Source: Hsuehochloa calcarea
Lineage: Eukaryota; Streptophyta; Magnoliopsida; Poales; Poaceae
Reading direction: 5' to 3'
Length of the DNA: 64,000 nucleotides
Assembly: GCA_036346395.1 (NCBI GenBank)
Contig: CM070599.1
Location: forward strand, 17,227,232-17,291,231
Below are positions 35,003 to 46,634 of this stretch, piece after piece (the first letter of the stretch is position 1; every line of letters begins with the position of its first letter). The notes beneath the pieces are model-generated. The model made no database searches, was not told the DNA's origin, and saw only the letters and a program-made list of their open reading frames with translations. The translations under genes were made by a program, and so were the position numbers.

Positions 35003-36079
35003 TCTCGAAGATCAAATACTATGCATGAGATAGTAATCCAGAAGATGATATAATCAAGAAGATCAAAAGTTGTACTCTTTCCCCTTCTAAATGAGCTTTT
35101 ACTAGAAATTTTCTCGTATGAATGTTTTTTTAATGAGACAACTAGTACATTATAGCTTGCGTATGCGATATACTCTTACTCTTTTCTCCATTCGTGTTTT
35201 CCTATTGGGATTTTGGATGTTTTTTTTAACCTAGTATGTGCATATCATGATATTCACCCAAGGGAAAGTGTCACGAAACCTACCCAGATGAGAGTGGTGT
35301 GGCAGCCTCCTTGTGGGCCCCACCAGGTTTCTTCTTCGCCTCTAAGTCGAAGATGTAGCACATACCAAAAGGACTCTAGACTATAGATGTAGGGGAGAAG
35401 CTGTTTATTACATACACAGAAAATCATAGGAATAATGAAGTTGACGGATTGCCCTCTCATCTCTGGTGTCAATTTGTTCATCAATTATTTGCTCTTGCTA
35501 ATCGCTGTGATTGCTCTCGTTCTAGTTGTGTTGATTGACTTTCGGGTCGTTCATATGTTAGTAATTTTCTAGCTCCGACACTACGTTTAGCGGACTTGGA
35601 CTAATAACACAGTGGACAAGGAGCACCTGACTGAAGGTCAGGGCAGCCACCCAATTACCACAGATACTACAAACTCCGCTAATCTTGCCAGTCACATATG
35701 AGCTTCAGATGTATACAGGATCTAGAATGCTCAAGCCAAAGCTTGCACTACATATATTTCCAAGGCAGCATTTTACTTAGGTGGTCACTTCATTTCAGTA
35801 TTGTCATATTACATTTTACCAAGGAAATCCAATCCAGACAAGTACCCGCCTGAAAACAGTATACTGTTGCACGCTCTTGGCTTAGTGCTGACACGGATTC
35901 ATATCCAACGATATTTGAGATTTTAGCTCTGCGCTCAATTAGCTCCACACCGATATGCAACAAGGCAATCTTACCATTTTCCCATATCACTGTTCCTCGT
36001 ATGCATGCATCACTAGCATCTCTGATCTCGCTGTGCTACACAATTCTGCTCCATAAAGAGGAAACAAGAACGAAGATGA
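35003..36079. other. Non-coding; copia 3' end then ALG13 3' flank
   Basis: 35003-35230 fits a copia 3' region (runs such as GTACTCTTTCCCCTTC and TTTTTTTAATGAGAC). 35560-36079 is presumed 3' UTR/terminator of the ALG13 gene. No exon seen. Confidence 0.4.
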
Positions 36080-39000
36080 TCAACCGATCGGAAAGCCGAG
36101 AAATTTGTTGATCAGTGTGACGACTGGCTTGGCATCTCCTGGCATGTAAGGTAGGAGAGTATTTAGATCCATTGCCTTGATAGTCTCTTGCAGGGTTTGT
36201 GGGCGGGCACAGAAGAGGTGCTTCCTCTCTGCCAGTTCCTCTGCTAACTCGCTCTGGTGATTGTCCATCAGATCTTCGTTCACAACAACAATGAGAGGTT
36301 TGCCAAGTCGCAGCGTCTCAAATATGCTTCCAGAACCTATCAGAATAAAGCACGTGTTACCTTTGGCCAGACCAGCTAGCTAACTTTGGCAAGACTAGCA
36401 AAGGAAAAATAACTTCGACCAGATAGATTTCGAATAGTTGATAGCACAAAGTAACAGAATATCCACGAGGAAATCAAAAGGGTAATGCCACCCAAGGTTT
36501 GTCATGCTGGACTTCTACTAGGACGTAACTTCTAAGGTACAAAGTAAGGTCCTACAAAATCAATAAAAGTGCTATTGCCCTCTTAGGCTTTGACACATAT
36601 GTTATCCTTCACAGCAAGTTAGGGTTAACCTCTGAGTCTCTTACTATGCTTTAAGCAATGACATCACACACTCAAATCCGTGTTATTGCATTTAAGATTT
36701 ACATCATCCATGTAAATTTTCCAAATCTCACTCTTTTTTAAAAAGGCACATTATCATCTGGATCCAAAGTATTTTGCCATGAAACTTATAGTGGAAAGAA
36801 CATATGATACAATCATACAGTGAAGGACACTATCATGCATACATGTGCTGCATTAGTGAAGTGAACAATAGTTTGTGATGCTGTTTCTTACAGTTGATGT
36901 CTCTAAAATGCGACAGCACATCGTTTCCATACTCCTCTTACAGTAAAACAAAGCAACTTTTCCAACAAGAAGAATCAAAAGGAGTACATAGAGGTGCAAA
37001 TATTAAGTCATGATTCCATGATCACTAATGCCAATTTCCAATAGGTGCTTTTCCAACGGTTATAATGTTCAGTTCATTATAATGTAGGGCAACTTTATAA
37101 ATGCTAGAGCCTGTAGTACTTTGCAATTTGCTTCTCACCACAAAGCAGTTTGAGGTTGAAACTTGAAACTACACTTAGAAAGAACATAATCCATGTGAGA
37201 TGACAAGAAAATTGTCATACATAGCATAGATTGCTAACAGGTTGATGTTAACACAATGTCCCTGTGAAAGAGGTTAATTAGCACACACAGGGATCAGAAA
37301 ACCGGTTTCGGAGGGAATCCGCCGGGCGGCCGGTAACCGGAATTCCCGGAAAAAAAACTCGGTCAAAATTCGTCCAAATAAATTTGAATTTGAGATGTTT
37401 TGGCCGGAATTTTGAATTTGAATTTGAAGTTTCCCGACCGGTATTTCGAAACTTGGTTCGCACTGGTAAATCTGGTTACCACCGGTAACCGGCCGGGTTT
37501 TCCATCTCTAAGCACACACACCATTACATTCTGAAAAATTATTAGAACAACCAATATATATAGGTTAAGCATTCACCCATCACCATCAAAGATAATATCT
37601 TCTTTAAATATTTCCATTATAGAGATTTGAACATCACCTGCATGACTGATGACTAAGGATGATTCTCTTATGTAGTCAGCAATGCTTGGTGAAAAAGTGA
37701 AATGATCAACTTGAAGAGTTGAATTTCCCGAGACCTGTATTCCAGAAGAACAAACAAAATTCATTGCTTTCTTCACACAGTTAGCACTAAAGATCAACTT
37801 ATCAACAGCCCTACTCAACCAACCAAAACTACATGGCCCTTTCTTCCTTTTTAAACTGCATACATGTAGTTCTAGAAAAAACTGCATACATATAAACTAC
37901 ACGAGCCTAGAAACACCAATCAGAATAAGTATGTTCTAAGCACAATTAAGTCACTCAAAGTATGAAGGTAAGAGTTACTGAAAAGTAAATATATGTATTG
38001 TGCCAACATAAAGTTCATGAAAAAGGAAATCAAATGGACAGGCATATTTTGTTAAAAACATTTGCCAATTCAAATTTAATGGAAAGAAGCATCGTCTGAG
38101 CAAGTTTTCCCACTGAATAGTTACAACAGTGTTGGCAATTAGCACCAAGGTGTTCGGTTTGAACATTTTATTTTGTGAATGTTTATCATAGGATGCCCAA
38201 GGAACTTATTGAAGCCGTTCAAATGATCAAGAAATAAAGCCAAAAGAAGTATGTATGTATAATATGACTTACAATGATTTAAACAAAGATCATGGTGCAA
38301 ATGTTCAATGCAGCAGAAGATACTTGATAATGATTGAGAACTAGCAGTTTAGTAGACCTTCTGCTTATTTCTTAAAAATTAAAACTTATGTAGTTTTTAT
38401 TTCTATTTGAAAAGTCAAGCTGTATGCTAATTCTTTGAACATAGAGAACCAATGCCATCTGAGAGAGCTTTTATACCCACAATAATCAATTACCACAAGA
38501 CTAAGTTAGCTTTCCTTCAAATCCTTCATTGTCCCAGAGTCCCAGTTTTTCCACCTTCTAATACAGAACAGGCTAAAGAATCAGGTAATAATACCTATAT
38601 ACCAGGCATCTTTGTATCAGATCGTAATTCAATTTTGTCATCTATAAGGCCATAAATATCATATTTACCAAAATTGAGCTAAAACGATGTATCATAATCT
38701 AAGTTCAGGCAATCAAAATTTTATTTGCCAATGTTTTATCCCAATGATGCACGAGCTCTCTTTCTCTGCCACATTTCCTATTTATCTGTCTGGTAATGGA
38801 TATGAACCTTGCTAGTTTTGATTTTGTTCCTGTGATAAAGTGTGGTATATGCATTGGAAGACATAAATGATCGCAGCATTAATAGTATATCATTACCTCT
38901 TCTGATGCCACAATTTCTCGTAAAAAATTCTTCATGCTCTCTAATTTCAACTCAGCTGCTATAGATTTTAGCTAGATACTGTGTCCGTTTCAGGATTGAT

Positions 39001-39375
39001 AAACATCATTTGCAAATCTAATATTCCTTGGAGTCGTAGAACTTGACAAGAGTACAAAACATGACAACATTTTCCCTTATTTTCTATTAAGTATAATATG
39101 GATTGTGATTTTAATAATAAAAATAATGTATGGAATGAAGACTGCAGTCACAAAAGGACAACAAATAAAGATAATTGATATGTGACAGTAAAATGGAAAC
39201 AAAATGTTACCTTGGAAGGGATGTATGTCCCTCGGCCCATTTGAATCAGAAGATCAGTGTAACCCTTCTGCAACAATGATTCTTTCATTTCTTCAGAATC
39301 TACTGCCTTGACAAGAGCATCAAAACATGTAGTCCCTACTGTGACAAACACCATTCGTCTTTCTCTATCTCCCAT
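36080..39375 (-). CDS. ALG13: ALG13-type UDP-GlcNAc transferase subunit, complete three-exon gene
   Basis: ALG13 is the catalytic half of the ALG13/ALG14 enzyme on the cytosolic face of the ER that adds the second GlcNAc to dolichol-PP-GlcNAc. Exon 1 (39211-39375, 55 codons) starts MGDRERRMVFVTVGTTCFDA and ends at a GTAACA donor. Exon 2 (37638-37734) follows an ATACAG acceptor, holds DHFTFSPSIAD and ends in ISHAG at a GTGATG donor. Exon 3 (36080-36336) follows GATAG and holds SGSIFETLRLGKPLIVVVNE and DNHQSELAEEL, the UDP-GlcNAc binding region of the GT28 C-terminal fold. The total is 172 residues, normal for plant ALG13, with no stops. I chose ATG 39375 because it matches the family; an in-frame upstream ATG at 39426 adds 17 atypical residues. 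A hAT MITE sits in intron 2. Confidence 0.88.
37288..37510. mobile_element. hAT-type MITE in ALG13 intron 2
   Basis: Termini CAGGGATCAGAAAACCGG and (reverse complement of right end) TAGAGATGGAAAACCCGG are inverted repeats. The 8-bp duplication AGCACACA is exact on both sides (37280-37287, 37511-37518). 223 bp, with inner CCGGTAACCGG palindromes and no ORF. Confidence 0.9.
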
Positions 39376-39379
39376 TTCT

Positions 39380-40534
39380 TCTGAAGTAAGCACTAATCTC
39401 TGTCTAAGAATACTGCTGGCATGCAAAATAGCACCTATGAAAATGAAAATAATGTATGCTTGTACTTCAGGTTGCTTTGGAGAAAAATGCAGTTTAATTG
39501 TTTATAACCTATCAAATGGCCTTGTTAGAAGAAATCTTTACCTTTCCACAATTAGTCCAACTGATAAGTACAAAACGCACAACATTGATTTTTTTTGCAT
39601 AAATATCAAAAAAATTGATCCGAGGTAATAACTAGAACAAAATGTTAAAGAAGGTAATAACTAGAACAAAATGTTAAAGAACCTTGATGATGACATAACT
39701 TAGTGCACATCATAACTGGTTCACCTATAATTTTTAGCAAACGGCTGTGCCTGCAATATATGGCACAGATGTTGCCCCTAGAATGCATTAGCCAAGCACA
39801 AACACAATGCAAAAACTCTGATTGTTGGCTTGGTGCGCAAATTAATGATGGCAATGGGGACCTAAAGGGTAGCAGAGATAATTGATCTACAGAGAACGCG
39901 ACTATCCAGTGACAGATGAACTTGGTTATTGGAGCATGGAAGGAAAGGCATTATTTTCCTTGTTATGCTTTTTCTCGCAACAGGGATACAAAGCTGCGGA
40001 ATTGTCTAGATTTGTCGCTGACTTCAACTAATAATCACTCTCAATATGCATCTTCTGACAGTTTAGCACATCTGAATTTGTCCTTCAAGTGCTAAAATGG
40101 GGAGAAATTTTCAACGCGGTCTAAATTTCTCGTTGGCCTCACCTCAACTGATGCACCGCTTCTGGGACCGGAAGATCTGCTTGCCACCTGCGCGGCTGGT
40201 CGGAGGCCTTGGCCGCCGCCGAGGCACGAGGTGGAAGGGAAGAGGCGCGATGACCGGCCGCCGGCCGGAGAGGGAGGCGGGGAGGATTCCTCGATGTGTT
40301 CTTCCGGCCACACCGTCTCGCTCAGCAATGGATTTACAGAAGGGGTGGTCGGAGTTAGCAAAATATACTTTAATGGAAAAGATCAAGGTTAGCAATAGAA
40401 AAAAAACCAAAGTACATATTGTTCCTAACAGACAACATCTCAAAATTAATTTAAGAGAATTCAGAAAATAATTAAGAAAAACTACAATTTAACCCGATGG
40501 TTCTTACTGCATTTGATTTTTTTGCATAAATATC
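39380..40534 (-). promoter_or_regulatory. Upstream region of ALG13, possible 5' UTR exon
   Basis: A TTCAG acceptor lies six bases upstream of the chosen ATG (39380), which suggests a spliced 5' UTR. The GC-rich block 40100-40340 on the minus strand ends in CGCGCAG followed by GTGGCA, a candidate donor for a first non-coding exon. This is inference from position and composition only. Confidence 0.35.
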
Positions 40535-41268
40535 CAATTAATGGAATTATTTATATGTAATACTTATTATAAATAATGGTATCCTTAAACAACCATCAGA
40601 GGTACCCATTGTCATTAGTCCATAATGACAAAGGAAGATTACGACCGCTTCCTAGTTGTAAGGTCTATTACGATGACTTTATGGTTGTAAGGTCTACTAC
40701 GACTATCTTATGGTCATAATGTCATTACTACGACTAGGTTAACTATAACCACCCTATAGTCGGGAGAACCCACAAGCGTGTGCACCCAATCATCTAGGGA
40801 CTATGTACACTACGCTCATTCTCACGTGGTAATTATTCACGTGTTGTTTGTCTTTGACGTGGTCGCACATAGTTCTCTATCTCTGGTGTAATTGCAAGGC
40901 GAACGTGCGGGAGAGTGCTTTTTTGACAATAACAACCATCAACGTGCGCAATCAGAAAGCCTTCAAGGCGCCTCCTAGCATATAACAACTACCACCCCTT
41001 TAGAAGTTATATAAAAGGCAACACCAGTGGACAGGGAGAAAGCGGAGAAAGAACAATATACTGTTCAAACTACAGAAGTCATTAGTCTTATTTTTGGTGG
41101 CTTCTTTCTTTTTGTAAACACATTCAATACAAGAACACAGGAGTATGGTTGTTATTCTCTCCGGAGAAGGTCTGAACCTGTATAAAAAACCACATATCTC
41201 CTCTTGCGTAATCTCAATCATAATGTCCCCAGCATTCATTTCATAAGATCGATATTAAAATATCGACA
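40535..41268 (+). repeat. 5' LTR (5'-truncated) of the gypsy-like element
   Basis: It aligns with 44826-45498 from CAATTAATGGA onward. TATA-like TTATATAAAAGGCAACACC is at 41006 and a proposed CA end at 41268. Confidence 0.7.
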
Positions 41269-41775
41269 ATTGTTGTTTCCTATTAAATTTTTGGGCAGTG
41301 CGGGCTAATGGAAGAATGGGTCACATCATTGAATGAATTCGGGAGGGGGTAGTGTTGGGATGGGCTAAATCAATTTAGACGTACAAATATGAGTAGATGA
41401 CCCAACTATTGGTATATATACCTAATATATATACTATATACGGGTCCTGCATATTAGAAGGAACTTTCTAGCGTTGACCTATTCCTGACTCTTGCCACTA
41501 ATACAAGGAAACTAAGTTCGACAAAACGTGGTCGAATTTTTTTAAAGCGAGCTCTTTTTCCACTGTTTCCTTAGTACATTTGCTTTAACTAGGCAAACAG
41601 TCGAGGGGTAGGATAAAGTTATAATCCTAACTTTAATTCCTCGTCTTAATTTTTAACTCATTTTTACTTTGTCCTATGAGTTACTAACTACTCAAGAAGA
41701 TAATTTACAGGAAATGAAGCTTTATACATATACAAAATCAAACATTGTCTTTACAAATAGACTACCTATTACACA

Positions 41776-44705
41776 CTACTCGAAAGGTGATCCAAGTTGC
41801 ATATCCTCCGTGACCTTTTTACCAACTGATTGAGCCTCTTCGATCGGTCTTTGGGCTTCTACTTCAGGGCAGTCAAAATCAGCCTCGACTAGAAGATAAA
41901 GGCTACAGTCATGTGTTTTAAGTTTTGCCAAGGCAACACTTACTCCGTTTTCGACCGCTCGCCTCATTGAATCAGTCTGGTTGGCCTTTAGAGTAGTAAT
42001 CAACCCCTAAAGATTTCCAACCTGTTGGCCAACGCAGCTCGTGTGTCTGACCAGGGTGTCTTCAAGAGGAGCAACCTCCTTAGCACCCAATCCTCCGAGC
42101 ACGTTGTTCAGGAGAGAGACGTTGTCTTGAAGGTTAACTTTGTGTAACACCCTGGCTATGCGGAAGCCAAGATGTAACTAAGAATTTTAAATCCAAAACT
42201 GAAACTACAATAACTTAATTAAATCATCAACGAATGACAACTAGATATCGATTAAACATTACTACAAACAATGCTAACATATAAATTCCAGCAAAAGACT
42301 AAACTCATTTCTACAGTTAAAATATCATCATCTAGGTTATAAGCATTATGAATAAGTTCCAACAAGTAAGTGACATCATCAACAGACTGAAACTTATGAA
42401 AAGTACCAATTGAAGTACCAATAGACCAATTATTACAATAATCGAGTCTCACTGAAATAAAATAATGGAAATATTAAGTTGATAATAGATGTGTGCGGCA
42501 TTGTGATATGCAACTGTGATCTAATTTCCCCCAAATGAATGTCACCCTCAACGATTGCCTAAACAATTAAAACAAGCATGAGTCCAAGACTAGCAAAACA
42601 ATTGAATATTACAGGAAACAACAAATTAACGACAGTTCATCCTCAATATATCATATACATAAGAAAATGCTATGCAATTGATGCAAATATGAAGATGACA
42701 TCCACTTCTCTTCTGCATATACTGGTATGCCAGTGATACACCGCCGGTGTTCACTCAGGCCCGCATTATCCAAAATGTGGGGATCTAAGACCCGTATGAA
42801 GAATCTTTCATACGAGGATCTAGTTGCCTATATTGAAAATATGAGGATCTCAATACTCACTCCCGTGGGAGAGGCATGAATGATCGAAATGAAGGAAATG
42901 AAATGAATGCATTCTCTCATAGCAACAAATTTGATATCACCAATGAACAGAATCTTGCAAAGAATGGAAATACTCATAATTCATAAGAATTAACTATGTC
43001 ATAATCATATAACCAGATTGGACAACAACCAAACAAGATGATCCAATTTATACTTACCTTTCGCGTTGCAACACGTTGGATGGTAAAGAAAGTCCAACTA
43101 ATCTCACAGTTACTCCTCCTACAATAAGTAATTTACTCAAAACCATATTTGACAAGAGGAATCAATGCTAATCGTAATGCTCTAATCCGCTCTCCCAAGA
43201 ACCCATACTTCACATAATTAAACTATTCATGAGAAACGACGAACTAACAGTAACTCAAAACTTGATAGCGATCCTCTAAACTACGTATCTCCCAATCTAC
43301 TTATCATAAAAATCCACTTTCAGTCTCTCTAGAAAGATTACGACTTGGTCTACAAAAGTCAAGTTGGCAAGATCTCTTAATTATGCCTTTAACTAAATTT
43401 AATAAGTCGATGAAAAACAATGACAAAAACTATAACTTTCACTAGGATGATTCAAAAATTGTGTTATTTATCATTCTGGAAAGCTGAGAGAATTTCCTAC
43501 AAAAGTTATGTTGGTGGACAACCCTAATTCGGCCATTAACAATTTCTAATCTACTAGTTATTACGACTGCTATAACTTGACAAGGATTCTGGACAACAAC
43601 ATTGTGAATATCATAATTCACAAACTACAACTCTAAATATTGCGATCTCAGATCCTACAGAAACCTAACAAAATATCCCATAATTCTTTAGGAGGCACAA
43701 AGCCCTAATTTCGTACCAAAATAATCCAAAACCACATATCAATCGAAACAGCAGAACAACCAATCTGCTAAATGACTTCTCTTCAACTAGCATAATATTA
43801 AATAACGAAGGGAAACTGACCGTCATGTGCAAAACCACAACGAGGAACATGAGATCCCAGCGAGAACCCCCTCCCTTTCTCCCTCTTTTCCATCTTCCCT
43901 TCTTCCTCTTCTCCTTTTCTTGTTTCTGATCGGCAGCACAGGGGAGCACATGGCAGCCTGGGGGAGGGCAATGGGTGGTGCCACAGTTTGGTGGCTATAG
44001 TGCATGCTACGGTGCAGGGTAGCTAGGGTTTGGCCTCCCCCTCCCTCTTAAGTCGGGCTCCCCCACTTGGGCTATGGCTGGCGGCCCACTACTCTCCTCA
44101 ACTCACTAAATTCTGAAATTTCACTATTAAATACCTCTTCTAATCCCTCAATTATTTATTTATTTAAACATAATATTACACTTTAGTTGCTTTTGTCACC
44201 TCCTGACTGTGGGTCAGTACCTCCTGGAGTCGTTTTATTTCTGTCGCTTGCTATGTAAAAAGAGTAACGACCAATTAATAAAACAATAATTTAGACCAGT
44301 ATTTTATATTGGTCGTAGGTAAGAATTTCTACCTGTCAAGCGGTCATCAAGCTTTTTTACTTCCATTTTATGAGAGACATCATCCCTTGTGAACTGCTTC
44401 TCCCAAGTCTTGATGCTCTTATCTTTTTCTTTTGCGATGCGGGTGGGCTCCTCGATCACCAAGCTTTTTATTTGAGCTCGGATTGAAGCTTTCCCACATC
44501 GACTTCTTTTTCAATAAAGAAGAAGTCGAAAAGTAAGAAAAGAAAGAAAGTTGTCAAAACGACAAATATAAAAGAAACACTTACTTTTGATAACATTCCA
44601 CAGTTCCCAGGATGCAGAAGTTGCCTTCTGAAGGTTCTTGAGCGGGTCCTCTTTTTCTACCCATTCGGTAAAAGGGATTTTATTTTAACAACTCAAGTAA
44701 AAATA
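41776..44705 (-). pseudogene. Antisense coiled-coil ORF of the gypsy-like element, split by a solo LTR
   Basis: On the minus strand an exon around 44345-44480 (EKQFTRDDVSHKMEVKKLDD, a predicted coiled coil) ends at a GTAGAA donor. A short intron ends in CATAG near 44253, and the frame continues EIKRLQEVLTHSQEVTKATK up to 44181, resumes after the solo LTR as VNLQDNVSLLNNVLGGLG, meets a stop near 42006, then RRAVENGVSVALAKLKTHDC and a terminal TGA near 41778. The last part resembles the C-terminus of the same unclassified retroelement protein family as 29800-33180. An ORF antisense to the LTRs is known in some plant gypsy lineages. This copy is disrupted. Confidence 0.55.
42143..44180 (-). mobile_element. 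Solo LTR (gypsy type, ...GGGTGTTACA end)
   Basis: In minus orientation it begins TGTAATATTATG and ends CCAGGGTGTTACA. Flanks are CTTTG (42138-42142) and CTTTA (44181-44185), a 4 of 5 duplication. Removing it with one flank copy keeps the antisense ORF in frame. About 2 kb, with no internal coding region. Confidence 0.7.
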
Positions 44706-44825
44706 CCTTCCTTGACCAAGTCAGCTTCTGGTAAAAAAATACTAGCCAAAAAATATTTCCTTTCGACCACTATCCTACGACCTCTTTTCCAAGTAAGTCA
44801 TTTTCACCTGAAGTTGGGGGCTAGA

Positions 44826-45498
44826 TGGTGAGGATTCAATAATCCTCAATTAATGGATTTTTTTATTTGTAATACTTATTATGGATAATGGTATCCTTAA
44901 ACAACTATTAGAAGTACCCCTTGTCATTAGTCTACAATGACAAAGGAAGATTACGACCACTTCCTGGTCGTGAGTTCTACTACGACCACTTTATGGTTAT
45001 AAGATTTGCTGTGACCATCTTATTGTCATAAGGCTTTTTACGACCAAGTCAACTACGACTACCCTATAGTCGAGATAACCCACAAGCATTTGGACCCAAT
45101 CGACTAGGGACTCTGTACACTGCGCTCATTCACGTGTGGTAGTTATTCACGTGTTGTTTGTCTCTGACATAACCGCACGTAGTTCTCTTTATCTCTGTTG
45201 TATTTGCCCGGCGAACGTGCGGGAGAGTGTTTATCTGACACGAACTACCATCAACGTGCGCAATCAGCCAACCGTCAAGGCGCCTCCTGGAACATAACAA
45301 CTACCACCCCTTCAAAAGTTATATAAAGGGCAACACCGTGGACAGGGAAAAAAGACAAAGAAAGAACAATAGATTGTTCAAACTACAGAAGTCATTAGTT
45401 TTTTTATAGTTTATTTCTTCTTGTAAATACATTCAATACATGAACACAGTAGTAGGGTTGTTACTCTCCAGAGATGGCATGAACCTGTCCATCACCGA
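44826..45498 (+). repeat. 3' LTR (3'-truncated) of the gypsy-like element
   Basis: It starts TGGTGAGGATTCAATAATCC after the polypurine tract. Similarity to the left LTR stops after GAACCTGT at about 45497. It contains repeated (C/T)TACGACCA segments and TTATATAAAGGGCAACACC near 45319. Confidence 0.7.
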
Positions 45499-45728
45499 AT
45501 GTAGTCTAAACCATACATAATAAAATGTTGCATTCATGAATTGAATCCTTAAAATAAGCAACGATACAATGAACTTAAGAGATAGTTTGCTTCAATGCGA
45601 TATTGAAACAATAACAAATGAAATAACATACCATTGAAAGTAATAAAAAATTGTAATTTAAACTAACATAACCAAATGGCGTAATATAAATAAGTCCAAC
45701 TCTAGAGATCATTTCCTCCTTTGCCTTT

Positions 45729-46207
45729 CTACTCGTTCAACCCTTGATAATGAGTATTAGCAATCGCGTTGATCCTCATCTGGATGACGAAATTGGTGTA
45801 TTCATGTATAGCAGTAGGGGCATTCATTAAGGATGCACAAAGGCCTATAGATAAGCCAACAAAAGTAATACAATATTTAGAGGGTTACCGTAGAGAGGTA
45901 ATTATTATAGAGATGCAATATAATTAGTATATAGATGTAGTAGAGACTTATACCTTCCAACTCGTCAGCATAGATTGAGTCCAAGAAGAATATGAGTTCA
46001 TTCTCTATCATGGTTGAGAACCCGCCTAAAGATGAATCATAGTAGAAATTTAAAAAAATTATATACCAACATGCTATGAAAGCAAAGGTATATTCTCCTT
46101 ACTAGTGGTCATGTTCATCAATAAGAGGGTAGTGGCCAGACAATCTAAGTCGGCCTTTGCCGGATGCCATCACATGATGTGGTGTGCCACAAGGAAGTTG
46201 AAACAAA
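45729..46207 (-). CDS. Possible 3' end of an unknown gene (three phase-compatible exons)
   Basis: Exon a (46103-46207) lies after a TTGTAG acceptor and before a GTAAGG donor, exon b (45954-46025) between CTTTAG and GTATAAG, exon c (45729-45844) after CTATAG, ending in TAG. All introns are phase 1 and the joined frame reads WHPAKADLDCLATTLLLMNM, then FSTMIENELIFFLDSIYADE and NAPTAIHEYTNFVIQMRINA to the stop. One in-frame TGA occurs in exon a. I do not recognise the protein. Good splice sites and consistent phases argue for a real (perhaps decayed) gene; the lack of a match and the TGA argue against. Confidence 0.4.
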
Positions 46208-46634
46208 CTACAACAACAGAAGCAATAATTGACTTACTGTGCATAAACATTTTACTGTCACTCTTCCCTTCAATTCAGAGTCTCAGACTATGAGAAAAGA
46301 GTGTATGTTGAGATCAATCGTAAGTTCACAAGATATAGAGCAACGAAAATAGCAATAAGACAAGCAACACATAAAAAATTGGAAGCAGTTTACTCATGGA
46401 ATGACAAGAAGACATCTTGTCATGTACAAAGATCACCACATTCTTCTAGTCACTAGCATAGCATGAAAGTCATATCTAAGTGATTAGGTCCAATCTGAGA
46501 AGGAAATTATGTAGTTCTTTTTTGTTGGAATTAATTTAAAATAGGGGATACTCCTGATGTTTGCCGCAATTAGCAAGGAATTTGAGAAAAGATACAAGTG
46601 GGAATAGAAGTAATGATATGTTTACTTTCCACAA

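Larger units (their letters stand above)
40535..45498 (+). mobile_element. Short non-autonomous gypsy-like LTR element with antisense ORF
   Basis: Two related LTRs (40535-41268 and 44826-45498) share long stretches such as ACAAAGGAAGATTACGACC, GTTATTCACGTGTTGTTTG, GCGAACGTGCGGGAGAGTG and a TTATATAAAGGGCAACACC promoter. A polypurine tract (GTTGGGGGCTAGA) precedes the right LTR at 44826, setting the plus orientation. Between them there is no gag or pol, only an ORF on the minus strand and a nested solo LTR. The left LTR lacks its first part and the right LTR lacks its end, so no target duplication can be read. Confidence 0.7.

Noticed and set aside
46209..46300. A further upstream exon for the unknown three-exon gene (ending CACA before GTAAGT)
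   Set aside because: All three frames of this candidate exon contain stops, so it cannot extend the coding frame.
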